Source of the DNA: Streptomyces oceani
GTDB taxonomy: Bacteria > Actinomycetota > Actinomycetes > Streptomycetales > Streptomycetaceae
Assembly: GCF_001751245.1 (NCBI RefSeq)
Contig: NZ_LJGU01000115.1
Coordinates: 183,187 to 247,186 of the forward strand
Direction of reading: 5' to 3'
DNA length: 64,000 bases
The translations under genes were made by a program, and so were the position numbers. This document shows positions 17,419-27,545 of the stretch, piece after piece (positions within the stretch are counted from its first letter, which is position 1; every line of letters starts with the position of its first letter). Under the pieces are notes generated by a model. It ran no database searches, was not told where the DNA came from, and was given only the letters and a program-made list of their open reading frames with translations.

Positions 17419-18801
17419 GTACCAGAGCGTCTTGACGTTGCAGAACTCCCGCGGACCGTGCCCGGCCAGCTCCCGGCCGTATCCGGAGCGCTTCACCCCG
17501 CCGAACGGCAGGCCCGGATGCGAGGCGGTCATGCCGTTGAAGTAGACCGCGCCGGCCTCCAGTTCGTGCGCGCAGCGCTCCTGTTCCTCCTCGTCCTGCG
17601 TCCACACGTTCGAACTCAGCCCGAAGGGCGTGTCGTTGGCCAGCCGCAGCGCCTCCGTCAGGTCGGCGACCCGGTACAGGCTGGCGACCGGCCCGAACGC
17701 CTCCTCCTGGTGGATACGCATCTCGGGCGTGAGGTCGGTCAGCACGGTGGGCTCGTAGAACCAGCCCGTCGGCCGGTTCGCCGGTCGGCCACCACCGCAC
17801 AGTACGGACGCTCCGCGCGTGCGCGCGTCCTCCACCAGGTCCGCCAGGTCCTGCCGGCCGCCCTCGCTCACCAGCGGGCCCACGTCGGTGTCCGCGTCCA
17901 TCGGGTCCCCCACCGTCAGCTCCCGCATGCCGCGGACGAAACGCTCGGCGAACTCCTCGTAGACGTCGGTGTGCACGAGAAAGCGCTTCGCGGCGATGCA
18001 CGACTGGCCGTTGTTCTGCACCCGGGCGGTGACCGCGACCCGCGCGGCCCGCTCGAGGTCGGCGGAGGGGAGCACCAGATAGGGGTCGCTGCCGCCGAGC
18101 TCCAGCACCGTCTTCTTGATCGTGTCGCCCGCGACCGAGGCGACGGCGCGTCCGGCCGGTTCGCTGCCGGTGAGGGTCGCCGCCCGCACCCGCGGGTCCC
18201 GTAGTACGTTCTCCACGCTGCCGGAGCCGATCAGGAGCGTCTGGAAGCAGCCGTCCGCGAAGTCCGCCCGTCGGAAGAGGTCCTCCACGTACAGCGCGGT
18301 CTGCGGGACGTTCGACGCGTGCTTGAGCAGCCCGACGTTGCCGGCCAGCAGCGCGGGAGCAGCGAACCGGATCACCTGCCACAGCGGGAAGTTCCACGGC
18401 ATGACGGCCAGGACGGGCCCCAGCGGGAGGTAGCGGACCCGGGCGCGGACGGCCCCGGAGTCGGTGACGTCGTCCGCCGCCGGAAACTCGTCAGCGAGCA
18501 GGTCCGGGCCGTGCTCGGCGTACCAGCGCAGGCACTTCACACACTTGGCGACCTCGGCCTGGGCGGCCCGCAGTGGCTTGCCCATCTCCAGCGTCATGGT
18601 GTGCGCCACCTCGTCCCGCTCCTGGTCCAGGAGCCCGGCGGCCGCCCGTAGCCGGTCGGTGCGGTGGTCGTACGAGGTGTCGCGGTACTGGCGGAAGGCG
18701 GCGTCCGCCGCGGCGAGCCGATGCTCGAGCTGCTCGGCGTCGAGCGGGTCGAAGGTCTTGAGGGTCTCCTCGGTGGCCGGATTGACGGTTGCGATGGGCA
18801 C
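17404..18801 (-). CDS. gabD: NAD(P)-dependent succinate-semialdehyde dehydrogenase family protein
   Basis: A 465-residue aldehyde dehydrogenase. Motifs in order are MPWNFPLWQVIR (cofactor), LTGSEPAGRAVA, the general-base Glu in VLELGGSDPY, and the nucleophile Cys in NNGQSCIAAKR. The C-terminal EEAFGPVASLYR and MPFGGxK-like LPFGGVKRSGYG are also present. Overall it looks most like the GabD/Sad subgroup acting on succinate semialdehyde from GABA, though substrate assignment within the superfamily is tentative. The start is GTG at 18801 with GGAGGA upstream. No GABA aminotransferase is adjacent. Confidence 0.82.
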   Translation of the reverse strand: MPIATVNPATEETLKTFDPLDAEQLEHRLAAADAAFRQYRDTSYDHRTDRLRAAAGLLDQERDEVAHTMTLEMGKPLRAAQAEVAKCVKCLRWYAEHGPDLLADEFPAADDVTDSGAVRARVRYLPLGPVLAVMPWNFPLWQVIRFAAPALLAGNVGLLKHASNVPQTALYVEDLFRRADFADGCFQTLLIGSGSVENVLRDPRVRAATLTGSEPAGRAVASVAGDTIKKTVLELGGSDPYLVLPSADLERAARVAVTARVQNNGQSCIAAKRFLVHTDVYEEFAERFVRGMRELTVGDPMDADTDVGPLVSEGGRQDLADLVEDARTRGASVLCGGGRPANRPTGWFYEPTVLTDLTPEMRIHQEEAFGPVASLYRVADLTEALRLANDTPFGLSSNVWTQDEEEQERCAHELEAGAVYFNGMTASHPGLPFGGVKRSGYGRELAGHGPREFCNVKTLWYGAED

Positions 18802-20534
<1,733 letters not shown>

Positions 20535-20632
20535 CGCCTGGCCTGGATCCGAGGTCGGCTCCGAGCTCACCGCGGGGTCGGCCTCCCGATCGGCTCAGCC
20601 GGGTGCGGGCGGTCGGGTCGACTCGAGCCGAC

Positions 20633-21307
20633 TCAGTCAGCCAGCCCGGTGACCCGCAGGGTGATGTTCAACCGGCCGGACGCCAGTCCGGTGGCTGGAT
20701 CCCCGGTGTCGGGCCGCACCCGGGGCACACCGTGGTACGCGAAACGCGACGGCCCGCCGAAGACGAACAGGTCACCGGAGACCAGTTCCACGTCCGAGTA
20801 CGGCTGTCCGCGGGTGTCCGGGTTGCCGAACCGGAAGACGCAGCTGTCTCCGATACTCAGGGACACCACCGGAGCCTCGGAGCACTCGTCCTGGTCCCGG
20901 TGCATGCCCATCCGGGCCTGCGCGTCGTAGAAGTTGACCAACGCGGTGTCCGGTGCGTACGCCCGCCCGGCGGCGGGGTCGTCGTACGCCTCGGCCACCG
21001 CACGTCGTCCCAGTTCGGTCAGCCAGTCCGGGAGGGCAGCGACCCGCCCGCCGTTCACGTCATCGGCCGTACGCGTGTAGCGGTACGGACGCCAGTGCCA
21101 GCCCAGGCACACGGTCCGCACCGACATGACCCCGCCACGCGGCAGCCGGGTGTGCCGGAACGGCACCGGGCCCCGTCCCCACTCCCGACAGGCTGTCACC
21201 AGCTGGGCCTGCCGCTGGGTGGTGAGCCAGCCCGGCACGTGCACCGCCCCGGGCGCGACGGTCGCACGGGGCCGTGGGAGCAGCGCGTCCTGATACGGGT
21301 CCACCAC
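20633..21307 (-). CDS. alkB: AlkB-type 2-oxoglutarate/Fe(II) DNA repair dioxygenase
   Basis: A 224-residue AlkB homologue that would remove alkyl groups from damaged bases by oxidative demethylation. The iron ligands are visible as H-x-D in MGMHRDQDE and the distal His in FAYHGVPRV. The 2-oxoglutarate and substrate arginines are in GRLNITLRV. NFYDAQARMGMH is the family signature. The start is a GTG pair at 21305-21307. It is a single gene with no adaptive-response partner (ada, alkA) beside it. Confidence 0.92.
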   Translation of the reverse strand: MVDPYQDALLPRPRATVAPGAVHVPGWLTTQRQAQLVTACREWGRGPVPFRHTRLPRGGVMSVRTVCLGWHWRPYRYTRTADDVNGGRVAALPDWLTELGRRAVAEAYDDPAAGRAYAPDTALVNFYDAQARMGMHRDQDECSEAPVVSLSIGDSCVFRFGNPDTRGQPYSDVELVSGDLFVFGGPSRFAYHGVPRVRPDTGDPATGLASGRLNITLRVTGLAD

Positions 21308-21462
21308 GGCTCCAGGGTAGCCAGGCGATACGCCCCCGCGTGGCGGACGGCGGATGCCGAGTCGGGCACCCGAACAGGTGGAGAGGTCGGGGACGACCTG
21401 CCGCCAGGCAGTCTCCCGACCTCCACCACCGTGAGCTCAAGGGTGTCAGCACACGACCAGTG

Positions 21463-21807
21463 TCAGCACACGACCGTACGGTCGTACGAGCCGAGGACCC
21501 CCTCGTAGACGTACAACCGCGTACCGCCGGCTCCCATCGTGTAGCACGGGCTGTCTCCGCTGTTGTTCACGACGACCTTCACCCGCATCGTCTTGCCGCA
21601 GTTGTTCGTGAGCAGGACGTCGAAGCCGTTGGGCGTCCCGGTCACGTACCGGTCGACGCACGCGGGCGCGGTACCTGCGACGTCGGAACCGGGCGGCGCG
21701 ACGGAACCGGACGGCGCGGCGGACGCGGTCGGCGCGGTGAGAAGCCCGGCACCACCGATCGCCACTGCGGAGACGGCGGTCGCAGCGAGCTTCATGCGCG
21801 GATTCAT
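21463..21807 (-). CDS. small secreted protein with tendamistat-like four-cysteine pattern
   Basis: A 114-residue precursor with a Sec signal ending near ASA-A (residues 30-31). The mature part has four cysteines: Cys50, Cys70, Cys88 and Cys114. The middle spacing of 17 residues is the same as between the second and third cysteines of the Streptomyces alpha-amylase inhibitor tendamistat, and the segment TMRVKVVVNNSGDSPCY resembles its VTVKVVYEDDTEGLCY. The amylase-binding WRY triplet is missing from the first loop, which is four residues longer. It may be a related beta-sandwich inhibitor with another target. The assignment is tentative. Confidence 0.6.
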   Translation of the reverse strand: MNPRMKLAATAVSAVAIGGAGLLTAPTASAAPSGSVAPPGSDVAGTAPACVDRYVTGTPNGFDVLLTNNCGKTMRVKVVVNNSGDSPCYTMGAGGTRLYVYEGVLGSYDRTVVC

Positions 21808-22127
21808 GTGTGTTTCCCCCTGTGTGGTCCGACATCGACAGTCTTGTCGCGAACAACACAAGTATTTCCTTAGGGCACACATCGCAACGGCGTCTTGTGC
21901 CGGAATGGCTCATACCGGGTTCATGAACGACCGGAAGTCGTCCCGGCTCCTCCCTCCCAGGACCCCGCGTTGCCGCGATGACTCAGGAGGACGGTGCACG
22001 GACCCGCTGAAGGAGGCTCGAGCCCAGCGCCTGGCGATCACTCACGAAGGTGCGGCGGGGCCCTGGGGACAAGGCGGCCAACCTGGCTCGACCCTGTACG
22101 GCGGTCTGGTGGAGCAGAGCTGGAGTA
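21808..22127. other. 320-base intergenic region upstream of the small secreted protein
   Basis: Its right part lies downstream of the SRPBCC gene and its left part upstream of the secreted protein gene (both minus strand). An AT-richer patch at about 21836-21890 (AACAACACAAGTATTTCC on the + strand), with CTTGT/ACAAG arms, probably holds the promoter. Nothing else recognisable was seen. Confidence 0.45.
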
Positions 22128-22823
22128 CTAGACCACGCGGCGGCGACCCGGCTCCGGCACGGCGTACGGCCCGTACCAGCGGGGTGGCCGCTCGAACGGT
22201 ACGGGCTCGGTGGGCTCAGCGGGTGCGGGCTCTGAGCCAGGCTCCACGGGAACGGACTCGGCACGAGCCGACTCGGCCTCAGCGGTGTCGATCCAGGCCG
22301 CGTCGGTCCACACAGCTGTCTCCCGCTGGCCGCTGACCTCCGGCCCAGCTGGTTCGTACGCCCCGCGCTCCGCGGCCCGCTGCTCCTCCGGGTCGAGGGT
22401 CTCGCGTAGCTTCGCCAGGTCGATCGGCAGGTCACGACGCCAGCCCAGGGTGACGACGGGCAAGAGGAGCAACATTCCACCGCACAGGGACACGTCCACG
22501 CTCATCACGACCGTGCTGCCGCGGTCCGCCGACCGCAGCCGAAAGGTGTACGCCACGGTCTGCGTGCCCAGCGGCGTCCACATCCGCTCGCCTCGAAAGC
22601 CCAGCAGGAACGGCGCGTGATAGGCGCTACAGGTGAGGTGGTGGAAGCGGCGACGCCCGGGAAAGCGATATCGGTAGCGCGCGCCCTCGCGGGCGTCGAT
22701 CCGGCGATCGTCCACTTCCGCGACCCCCGAGTTCCACCGCGGCATGTTCCGCGGATCGGCGAGAAACTCGAACACCTGCGGGACGGCGGACGACAGCGGC
22801 TGAGCCATGGAAAACGTCGGCAT
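22128..22823 (-). CDS. SRPBCC (START/Bet v1-like) domain protein
   Basis: A 231-residue cytoplasmic protein. Residues about 1-140 form a polyketide-cyclase/SRPBCC domain (VPQVFEFLADPRNMPRWNSG, then MWTPLGTQTVAYTFRL), a hydrophobic ligand-binding fold. The last about 90 residues are Pro/Glu/Ala-rich and look disordered. The ligand and function are unknown. It stands alone on the minus strand. The only nearby feature is a short TAACGGTTA palindrome about 20 bases upstream of the start. Confidence 0.75.
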   Translation of the reverse strand: MPTFSMAQPLSSAVPQVFEFLADPRNMPRWNSGVAEVDDRRIDAREGARYRYRFPGRRRFHHLTCSAYHAPFLLGFRGERMWTPLGTQTVAYTFRLRSADRGSTVVMSVDVSLCGGMLLLLPVVTLGWRRDLPIDLAKLRETLDPEEQRAAERGAYEPAGPEVSGQRETAVWTDAAWIDTAEAESARAESVPVEPGSEPAPAEPTEPVPFERPPRWYGPYAVPEPGRRRVV

Positions 22824-23045
22824 AGGGCACCTCTGGCTCTGCTAACGGTTACCGGGCGCAGAGCGAAGGCCCTGCGTAGCTCAGCTTGTTCCCTCTAACG
22901 CCAAGCCTCCTGATGGGCCAGCCATTCGGGTGAGAGCACGGCCTCGCACGCGCTCGGGGCACCCTCTCTCACCTGGCCTCGCCGGCGCGCGCCCGTCCCC
23001 TAGGCCGTCGGGAGGCGAGCGAACCCAGGAGCCGCCCGCGGGCCG

Positions 23046-23669
23046 TCAGCCGCGCAGTGCCGACAGCTGCTGTGCGAACGGCACCACTTCCGTCAGCTCG
23101 TCACGCTGGTCAGAGCTGGTCGACCGGCCGGCCAGCAGCCGCGCGAGCTCCTCGCCGGCGCGCTCCACCCGGTCACCGAGGGCTTCCTCCAGCGCGCCGG
23201 CACCCGCACCCCAGTCGTCCGCCGCCGCGTACACCGCGGTGGGCGCCACCACGGCACGGAGGTACGCGAACAGCGGGCGCATCGCGTGTTCCAGCACCAG
23301 CGAGTGCCGAGGCGTCCCGCCGGTGGCGGCGATCAGTACCGGCTTCCCGGTCAGCGCGTCGTTGTCCAGCGCATCGAAGAAGGACTTGAACAGCCCGCTG
23401 TACGAGGCCGTGAAAACCGGTGTCACGGCGATCAGGGCGTCCGCCTTTGTGACGGTCCCCATCGCGTCCCGCAACCCGGCGCCGGGAAAGCCGGTCACGA
23501 GGTTCTGCGCGATGGCGGTCGCCAGCTCGCGCAGCTCGATCACCCGCACCCGGGCCTCGACGTGCCCGGTGGTCGCTTCCGCCAGCCGGTCGGCGAGCAG
23601 CCGGGTGGCGGACGGCTGCCCGAGCCCTGCCGTCACCACCACGAGTTGCGGGGTCCGTGTCGCTGTCAT
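23046..23669 (-). CDS. NADPH-dependent FMN reductase (CE1759 type)
   Basis: A 207-residue flavodoxin-like flavin reductase. The FMN phosphate loop is TAGLGQPSATRLLADRL, the middle strand is ALIAVTPVFTASYSGLFKSF, and KPVLIAATGGTPRHSLVL follows. It lies 27 bases downstream of a luciferase-like monooxygenase in the same direction, and would supply reduced FMN to it. ATG at 23669 has GGAG nine bases upstream. This reductase/monooxygenase pairing is common in actinobacteria; the physiological substrate is unknown. Confidence 0.88.
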   Translation of the reverse strand: MTATRTPQLVVVTAGLGQPSATRLLADRLAEATTGHVEARVRVIELRELATAIAQNLVTGFPGAGLRDAMGTVTKADALIAVTPVFTASYSGLFKSFFDALDNDALTGKPVLIAATGGTPRHSLVLEHAMRPLFAYLRAVVAPTAVYAAADDWGAGAGALEEALGDRVERAGEELARLLAGRSTSSDQRDELTEVVPFAQQLSALRG

Positions 23670-23696
23670 GCTTCTTCTCCTCTGGGTGCGCTTGGT

Positions 23697-24812
23697 TCAG
23701 CCGGCCGTGGTGACGGCGTGGGCCGCCTCGTCACGGGCGGAGGCGACCGCCGCCGCGTGGGTGGGCCCGTCCGGTACGGTCGCGGGGCGGCCCTTCGCGA
23801 ACTCCTCGCGGAGCACCGGCACGACCTCCTCACCGAGCAGGTCGAGTTGTTCCAGCACGGTCTTCAGCGGCAGACCCGCGTGGTCCAGCAGGAACAACTG
23901 CCGCTGGTAGTCGCCGAAGGACTCGCGGAAGGTGAGCGTCTTCTCGATCACTTCCCGCGGACTTCCCACGGTCAGCGGAGTCTGCTCGGTGAACTCCTCC
24001 AGGGAGGGACCGTGCCCGTACACCGGCGCGTTGTCGAAGTACGGGCGGAACTCCCGTACGGCGTCCTGCGAGTTGCGGCGCATGAAGACCTGTCCGCCGA
24101 GTCCGACGAGCGCCTGTTCCGGGGTGCCGTGCCCGTAGTGCGCGAACCGGTCGCGATAGAGCCGGATCAGCCGGAGGAAGTGGTCGCGGGGCCAGAAGAT
24201 GTTGTTGGCGAAGAACCCGTCGCCGTAGTAGGCGGCCTGCTCGGCGATCTCGGGGCTGCGGATGGAGCCGTGCCAGACGAAGGGCGGCACCCCGTCGAGC
24301 GGTCGCGGGGTGGAGGTGAATCCCTGCAGTGGCGTGCGGAACCGCCCCTGCCAGTCCACCACGTCCTCGCGCCACAGTCGGTGCAGCAGCGCGTAGTTCT
24401 CGATGGCCAGCGGGATGCCCTGGCGGATGTCCTGACCGAACCACGGATAGACGGGCCCGGTGTTGCCCCGGCCCATCATCAGGTCCACGCGTCCGTCGGC
24501 CAGATGCTGCAGCATCGCGAAGTCCTCCGCGATCTTGACCGGGTCGTTGGTGGTGATCAGCGTCGTGGAGGTGGACAGCAGCAGCCGCTCGGTGTGTGCC
24601 GCGATGTGGCCGAGCATGGTGCTGGGCGAGGAGGGCACGAACGGCGGGTTGTGGTGCTCGCCGGTGGCGAAGACGTCCAGGCCGACCTCCTCGGCCTTGA
24701 GCGCGATGGCCACCATCGCCTTGATCCGCTCGTGCTCGGTGGGCGTACGGCCGTTGGTCGGGTCTGGCGTGACGTCACCGACGGTGAAGACTCCGAACTG
24801 CACTGCGCTCAT
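23697..24812 (-). CDS. LLM-class flavin-dependent monooxygenase (CE1758 type)
   Basis: A 371-residue bacterial-luciferase-like TIM-barrel oxygenase using FMNH2 and O2. Family landmarks are FGVFTVGDVTPDP, FATGEHHNPPFVPSSPSTML, GRVDLMMGRGNTGPVYPWFG and FVWHGSIRSPE. ATG at 24812 is chosen because homologues begin at the QFGVF segment; an ATG three codons upstream would have no ribosome-binding site. An unusually AT-rich patch directly upstream (about 24820-24850) likely holds the promoter. It is the first gene of a two-gene operon with the FMN reductase. Confidence 0.88.
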   Translation of the reverse strand: MSAVQFGVFTVGDVTPDPTNGRTPTEHERIKAMVAIALKAEEVGLDVFATGEHHNPPFVPSSPSTMLGHIAAHTERLLLSTSTTLITTNDPVKIAEDFAMLQHLADGRVDLMMGRGNTGPVYPWFGQDIRQGIPLAIENYALLHRLWREDVVDWQGRFRTPLQGFTSTPRPLDGVPPFVWHGSIRSPEIAEQAAYYGDGFFANNIFWPRDHFLRLIRLYRDRFAHYGHGTPEQALVGLGGQVFMRRNSQDAVREFRPYFDNAPVYGHGPSLEEFTEQTPLTVGSPREVIEKTLTFRESFGDYQRQLFLLDHAGLPLKTVLEQLDLLGEEVVPVLREEFAKGRPATVPDGPTHAAAVASARDEAAHAVTTAG

Positions 24813-24981
24813 TCCCCTCATATTGTTTATTATTCAACTACATTAACGGAGTGCTCCCCGCCGCTATTCCCGCTTCCCGTTCACCGACCGTACGGCACCC
24901 GTCGCCGCCCCAGCCGCGGCCAAGGGCCGCGCTGTCAGAGGCACTTACCGACCGCCCGCCCACCACAACCCGTACGAGCGC

Positions 24982-26061
24982 TCAGCCGGACTGCTCGCCG
25001 GGCGGTACGAAGACGTCCGCAAGGTCGTAGCCCACCGGCTCCTCCAGTTGCGCGTACGTGCACCCGCCCGGGTCGCGGTCCGGCCGCCAGCGCCGGAAGC
25101 GGGTGGTGTGCCGGAAGCGGTCGCCCTGCATGTGGTCGTAGGCCACCTCGCACACCCGCTCCGGCCGCAACGGCACCCAGGACAGGTCCTTCGTCCCGCT
25201 CCACCGGCTCGGCGCCCCGGGCATCCGGCTGTGCGCGTGCGCCTCCTCGTCCTCCCAGTCCGCCCACGGGTGTCCGGCCAGCGACTCCATCCGCAGCGGC
25301 GCCAGCTCGTTCACCAACTCCGCGCGACGCCGCATCGGGAACGAGGCGCAGACGCCCACGTGCTGGAGCCGTCCGGCGTCGTCGTACAGCCCCAGCAGCA
25401 GCGAACCGACCACCGGACCACTCTTGTGCTCCCGGTAGCCGGCCAACACGCAGTCGGCCGTACGCTCGTGCTTGACCTTCACCATGAGCCGCTCGTCCGG
25501 GCGGTACGGCAGGCTGTGCCGCTTGGCCACCACCCCGTCCAGACCGGCGCCCTCGAAGCGCCGAAACCACTCCCGGGCCTGCTCCACCTCGTGGGTGACC
25601 GGAGCCAGGTGCACCGGATCGACGCTGTCCCGCAGCGCTCGGACCAGCAGGGCCCGTCGGTCCCGCAGCGGCGTGTCCCACAGCGCGGTGTCATCCAGCG
25701 CCACCAGGTCGAATGCCACGAAGCCCCCGGGCGTTCGCTCCGCGAGCGTACGCACCCGGGAGTCCGCGGGGTGGATACGTTCCAGCAGGGCCTCGAAGTC
25801 CAGCCGCCCGTCGCGGACGATCACGATCTCGCCGTCCAGCACGCACCTTTCCGGCAGGCTCTCCCGCAGCGCCGGCAGCAGCTCCGGGAAGTAGCGGGTG
25901 AGCGGCTTGCCGGTACGGCTGCCGATCTCCACCTCCGCGCCGTCCCGGAAGACCAGCGCGCGGAACCCGTCCCACTTGGCCTCGTACTGCATGCCCGGCG
26001 GAATCCTCTCCGCGGCCTTCGCGAGCATCGGTTTCACGGGCGGCATCACCGGTAGGTCCAT
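24982..26061 (-). CDS. ATP-dependent DNA ligase (LigC/LigD-ligase type)
   Basis: A 359-residue stand-alone ATP-dependent ligase of the kind used in bacterial non-homologous end joining. The adenylated lysine lies in motif I, YEAKWDGFRAL; motif III-like GGFVAFDLVALD, motif IV LDGVVAKR and motif V MVKVKHERTADCV are present. A C-terminal OB domain follows (VGSLLLGLYDDAG). ATG at 26061 gives the usual MxLPVxPPVxPMLAK start. It is divergent from a LigD-type polymerase gene 149 bases away. Ku is not in the window. Confidence 0.9.
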   Translation of the reverse strand: MDLPVMPPVKPMLAKAAERIPPGMQYEAKWDGFRALVFRDGAEVEIGSRTGKPLTRYFPELLPALRESLPERCVLDGEIVIVRDGRLDFEALLERIHPADSRVRTLAERTPGGFVAFDLVALDDTALWDTPLRDRRALLVRALRDSVDPVHLAPVTHEVEQAREWFRRFEGAGLDGVVAKRHSLPYRPDERLMVKVKHERTADCVLAGYREHKSGPVVGSLLLGLYDDAGRLQHVGVCASFPMRRRAELVNELAPLRMESLAGHPWADWEDEEAHAHSRMPGAPSRWSGTKDLSWVPLRPERVCEVAYDHMQGDRFRHTTRFRRWRPDRDPGGCTYAQLEEPVGYDLADVFVPPGEQSG

Positions 26062-26163
26062 GGCCGCGATTGTGCGCCCGGTTCCCGCCAGCAGCGAGCC
26101 GGACCGGCCCCGGGGCACCCGCATCACGCCCACACCGCGCCCACCCGATGCCGCTCGCCCGCT

Positions 26164-26183
26164 CGCCGCCTCCGGAGGCGGCG
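26164..26183. promoter_or_regulatory. perfect 20-bp GC palindrome between ligase and polymerase genes
   Basis: CGCCGCCTCCGGAGGCGGCG is identical to its reverse complement. It lies in the 149-base divergent region, 28 bases before the polymerase start and about 100 bases upstream of the ligase start. It could be an operator controlling both genes, or a cruciform/hairpin in the polymerase leader. No known regulator is assigned. Confidence 0.55.
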
Positions 26184-26210
26184 CCTTTCGGATGGGCCTA
26201 CCGTGCCGGT

Positions 26211-27218
26211 ATGGCTGAGGCAGAGCAGCTCACGGTCGGCGAACGGACGGTACGCCTGTCCCATCCGGACAAGGTGCTCTTCCCCGAACGGGGCTTCACC
26301 AAGCGGGACGTCGCCCACTACTACCTGGCGGTCGCGGACGGGGCGCTCCGTGCGCTACGCGACCGGCCCACCACCCTGGAGCGGTTCCCCGACGGGGTGA
26401 CCGGCGAGTCCTTCTTCCAGAAGCGCGCGCCCAAGTATCTTCCCGAGTGGATTCCGACCGCCCGCATCTCCTTCCCGAGCGGTCGGCACGCCGACGAGAT
26501 CTGCCCCACCGAACCAGCCGCCGTGCTCTGGGCCGCCAACCTCGGCTCGCTCACCTTCCACCCCTGGCCCGTGCGCCGAAGCGACACCGAGCACCCGGAC
26601 GAACTGCGCATCGACCTCGACCCGCAGCCGGGCACCGACTACGCGGACGCCGTACGGGCCGCGCAGGAGCTGCGCCCGCTGCTGGCGGAACTGGGCCTGG
26701 AGGGCTGGCCGAAGACCTCCGGCGGGCGCGGCCTGCACGTCTTCGTGCCGATCGCACCGGAGTGGACCTTCCCGCAGGTACGCCGCGCCGCCATCGCCCT
26801 CGGCAGGGAGCTGGAGCGCCGCGCCCCGGACCGGATCACCACCGCCTGGTGGAAGGAGGAACGCGGCCAGCGGATCTTCGTGGACTACAACCAGACCGCC
26901 CGGGACCGTACGATCGCCAGCGCCTACTCCGTACGCCCGCACCCGCGCGCCCAGGTCTCCGCGCCGGTGCGCTGGGAGGAGCTGGAGTCGGCGCGGCCCG
27001 AGGACTTCGACCTCGCGTCGATGCCCGGGCGGTACGCCGCGCTGGGCGACCCGCACGCCGACATGGAGCAGCACGGCTGCCGGCTGGAGGCCGTGCTGGC
27101 GCTGGCGGAACGGGACGAACGGGAGCACGGGCTGGGTGACCTGCCGTACCCGCCGGACCATCCGAAGGCGCCCGGCGAGCCCAAGCGGGTACAGCCCAGC
27201 CGGGCACGGAAGCCGTGA
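26211..27218 (+). CDS. LigD polymerase-domain (NHEJ primase-polymerase) protein
   Basis: A 335-residue archaeo-eukaryotic-primase-like polymerase, the Pol domain of LigD as a separate protein. It fills gaps and adds ribonucleotides at broken ends. The catalytic aspartates lie in RIDLDPQPGTDY, the nucleotide-binding segment is TSGGRGLHVFVPI, and the third acidic motif is RIFVDYNQTARDRTIA. ATG at 26211 matches family starts. It acts with the divergently encoded ligase and a Ku protein that must be elsewhere. The tail is basic and proline-rich. Confidence 0.92.
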   Translation: MAEAEQLTVGERTVRLSHPDKVLFPERGFTKRDVAHYYLAVADGALRALRDRPTTLERFPDGVTGESFFQKRAPKYLPEWIPTARISFPSGRHADEICPTEPAAVLWAANLGSLTFHPWPVRRSDTEHPDELRIDLDPQPGTDYADAVRAAQELRPLLAELGLEGWPKTSGGRGLHVFVPIAPEWTFPQVRRAAIALGRELERRAPDRITTAWWKEERGQRIFVDYNQTARDRTIASAYSVRPHPRAQVSAPVRWEELESARPEDFDLASMPGRYAALGDPHADMEQHGCRLEAVLALAERDEREHGLGDLPYPPDHPKAPGEPKRVQPSRARKP

Positions 27219-27247
27219 CCGGCAACGCGGCTCAGCGGACGAGCGGG

Positions 27248-27264
27248 CACGGGTCGCCCCCGTG
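27248..27264. terminator. hairpin between convergent polymerase and DUF2277 genes
   Basis: CACGGG and CCCGTG form a 6-bp stem around a TCGCC loop, within the 87-base convergent gap. It is a plausible bidirectional terminator of moderate strength. Confidence 0.5.
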
Positions 27265-27305
27265 AGCGGGCGAGTGGGCGGACAGCCGCGCCGGCCCGAA
27301 CGCCG

Positions 27306-27515
27306 TCAGCGGCCCCGCACCTCGAGGGAGCTCAGCAACTCGTTGGTGGCGGCGGTGACCTGGTCCACGGCACGCTCGAAGGCGGCGGCGTTGTGCGCGG
27401 CCGGGTCACGGAAGCCGGACACCTTGCGGACGTACTGCAATGCGGCGGCACGCATGTCCGCCTCGGTTACGGTCTCGGCGTACGGGGGACGGAGGGTCCT
27501 GATGCTTCTGCACAT
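27306..27515 (-). CDS. DUF2277 family protein
   Basis: A 69-residue protein that matches DUF2277 over its full length: MCRSIRTLRPP start, AALQYVRKVSGFRDPAAHN, and a C-terminal LLSSLEVRG. The function is unknown. ATG at 27515 is fixed by the family N-terminus. It is divergent from the PsuG-like gene with only 30 bases between the starts, so the two promoters overlap or face each other. Confidence 0.88.
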   Translation of the reverse strand: MCRSIRTLRPPYAETVTEADMRAAALQYVRKVSGFRDPAAHNAAAFERAVDQVTAATNELLSSLEVRGR

Positions 27516-27545
27516 GCTTCCGACGGTATACGGACGGAGACGGCG

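Noticed and set aside
22850..22910. tRNA-like stretch with GTAGCTCAG near 22878
   Set aside because: The GTAGCTCAG resembles a D-arm, but no matching acceptor stem, anticodon arm or T-arm follows.
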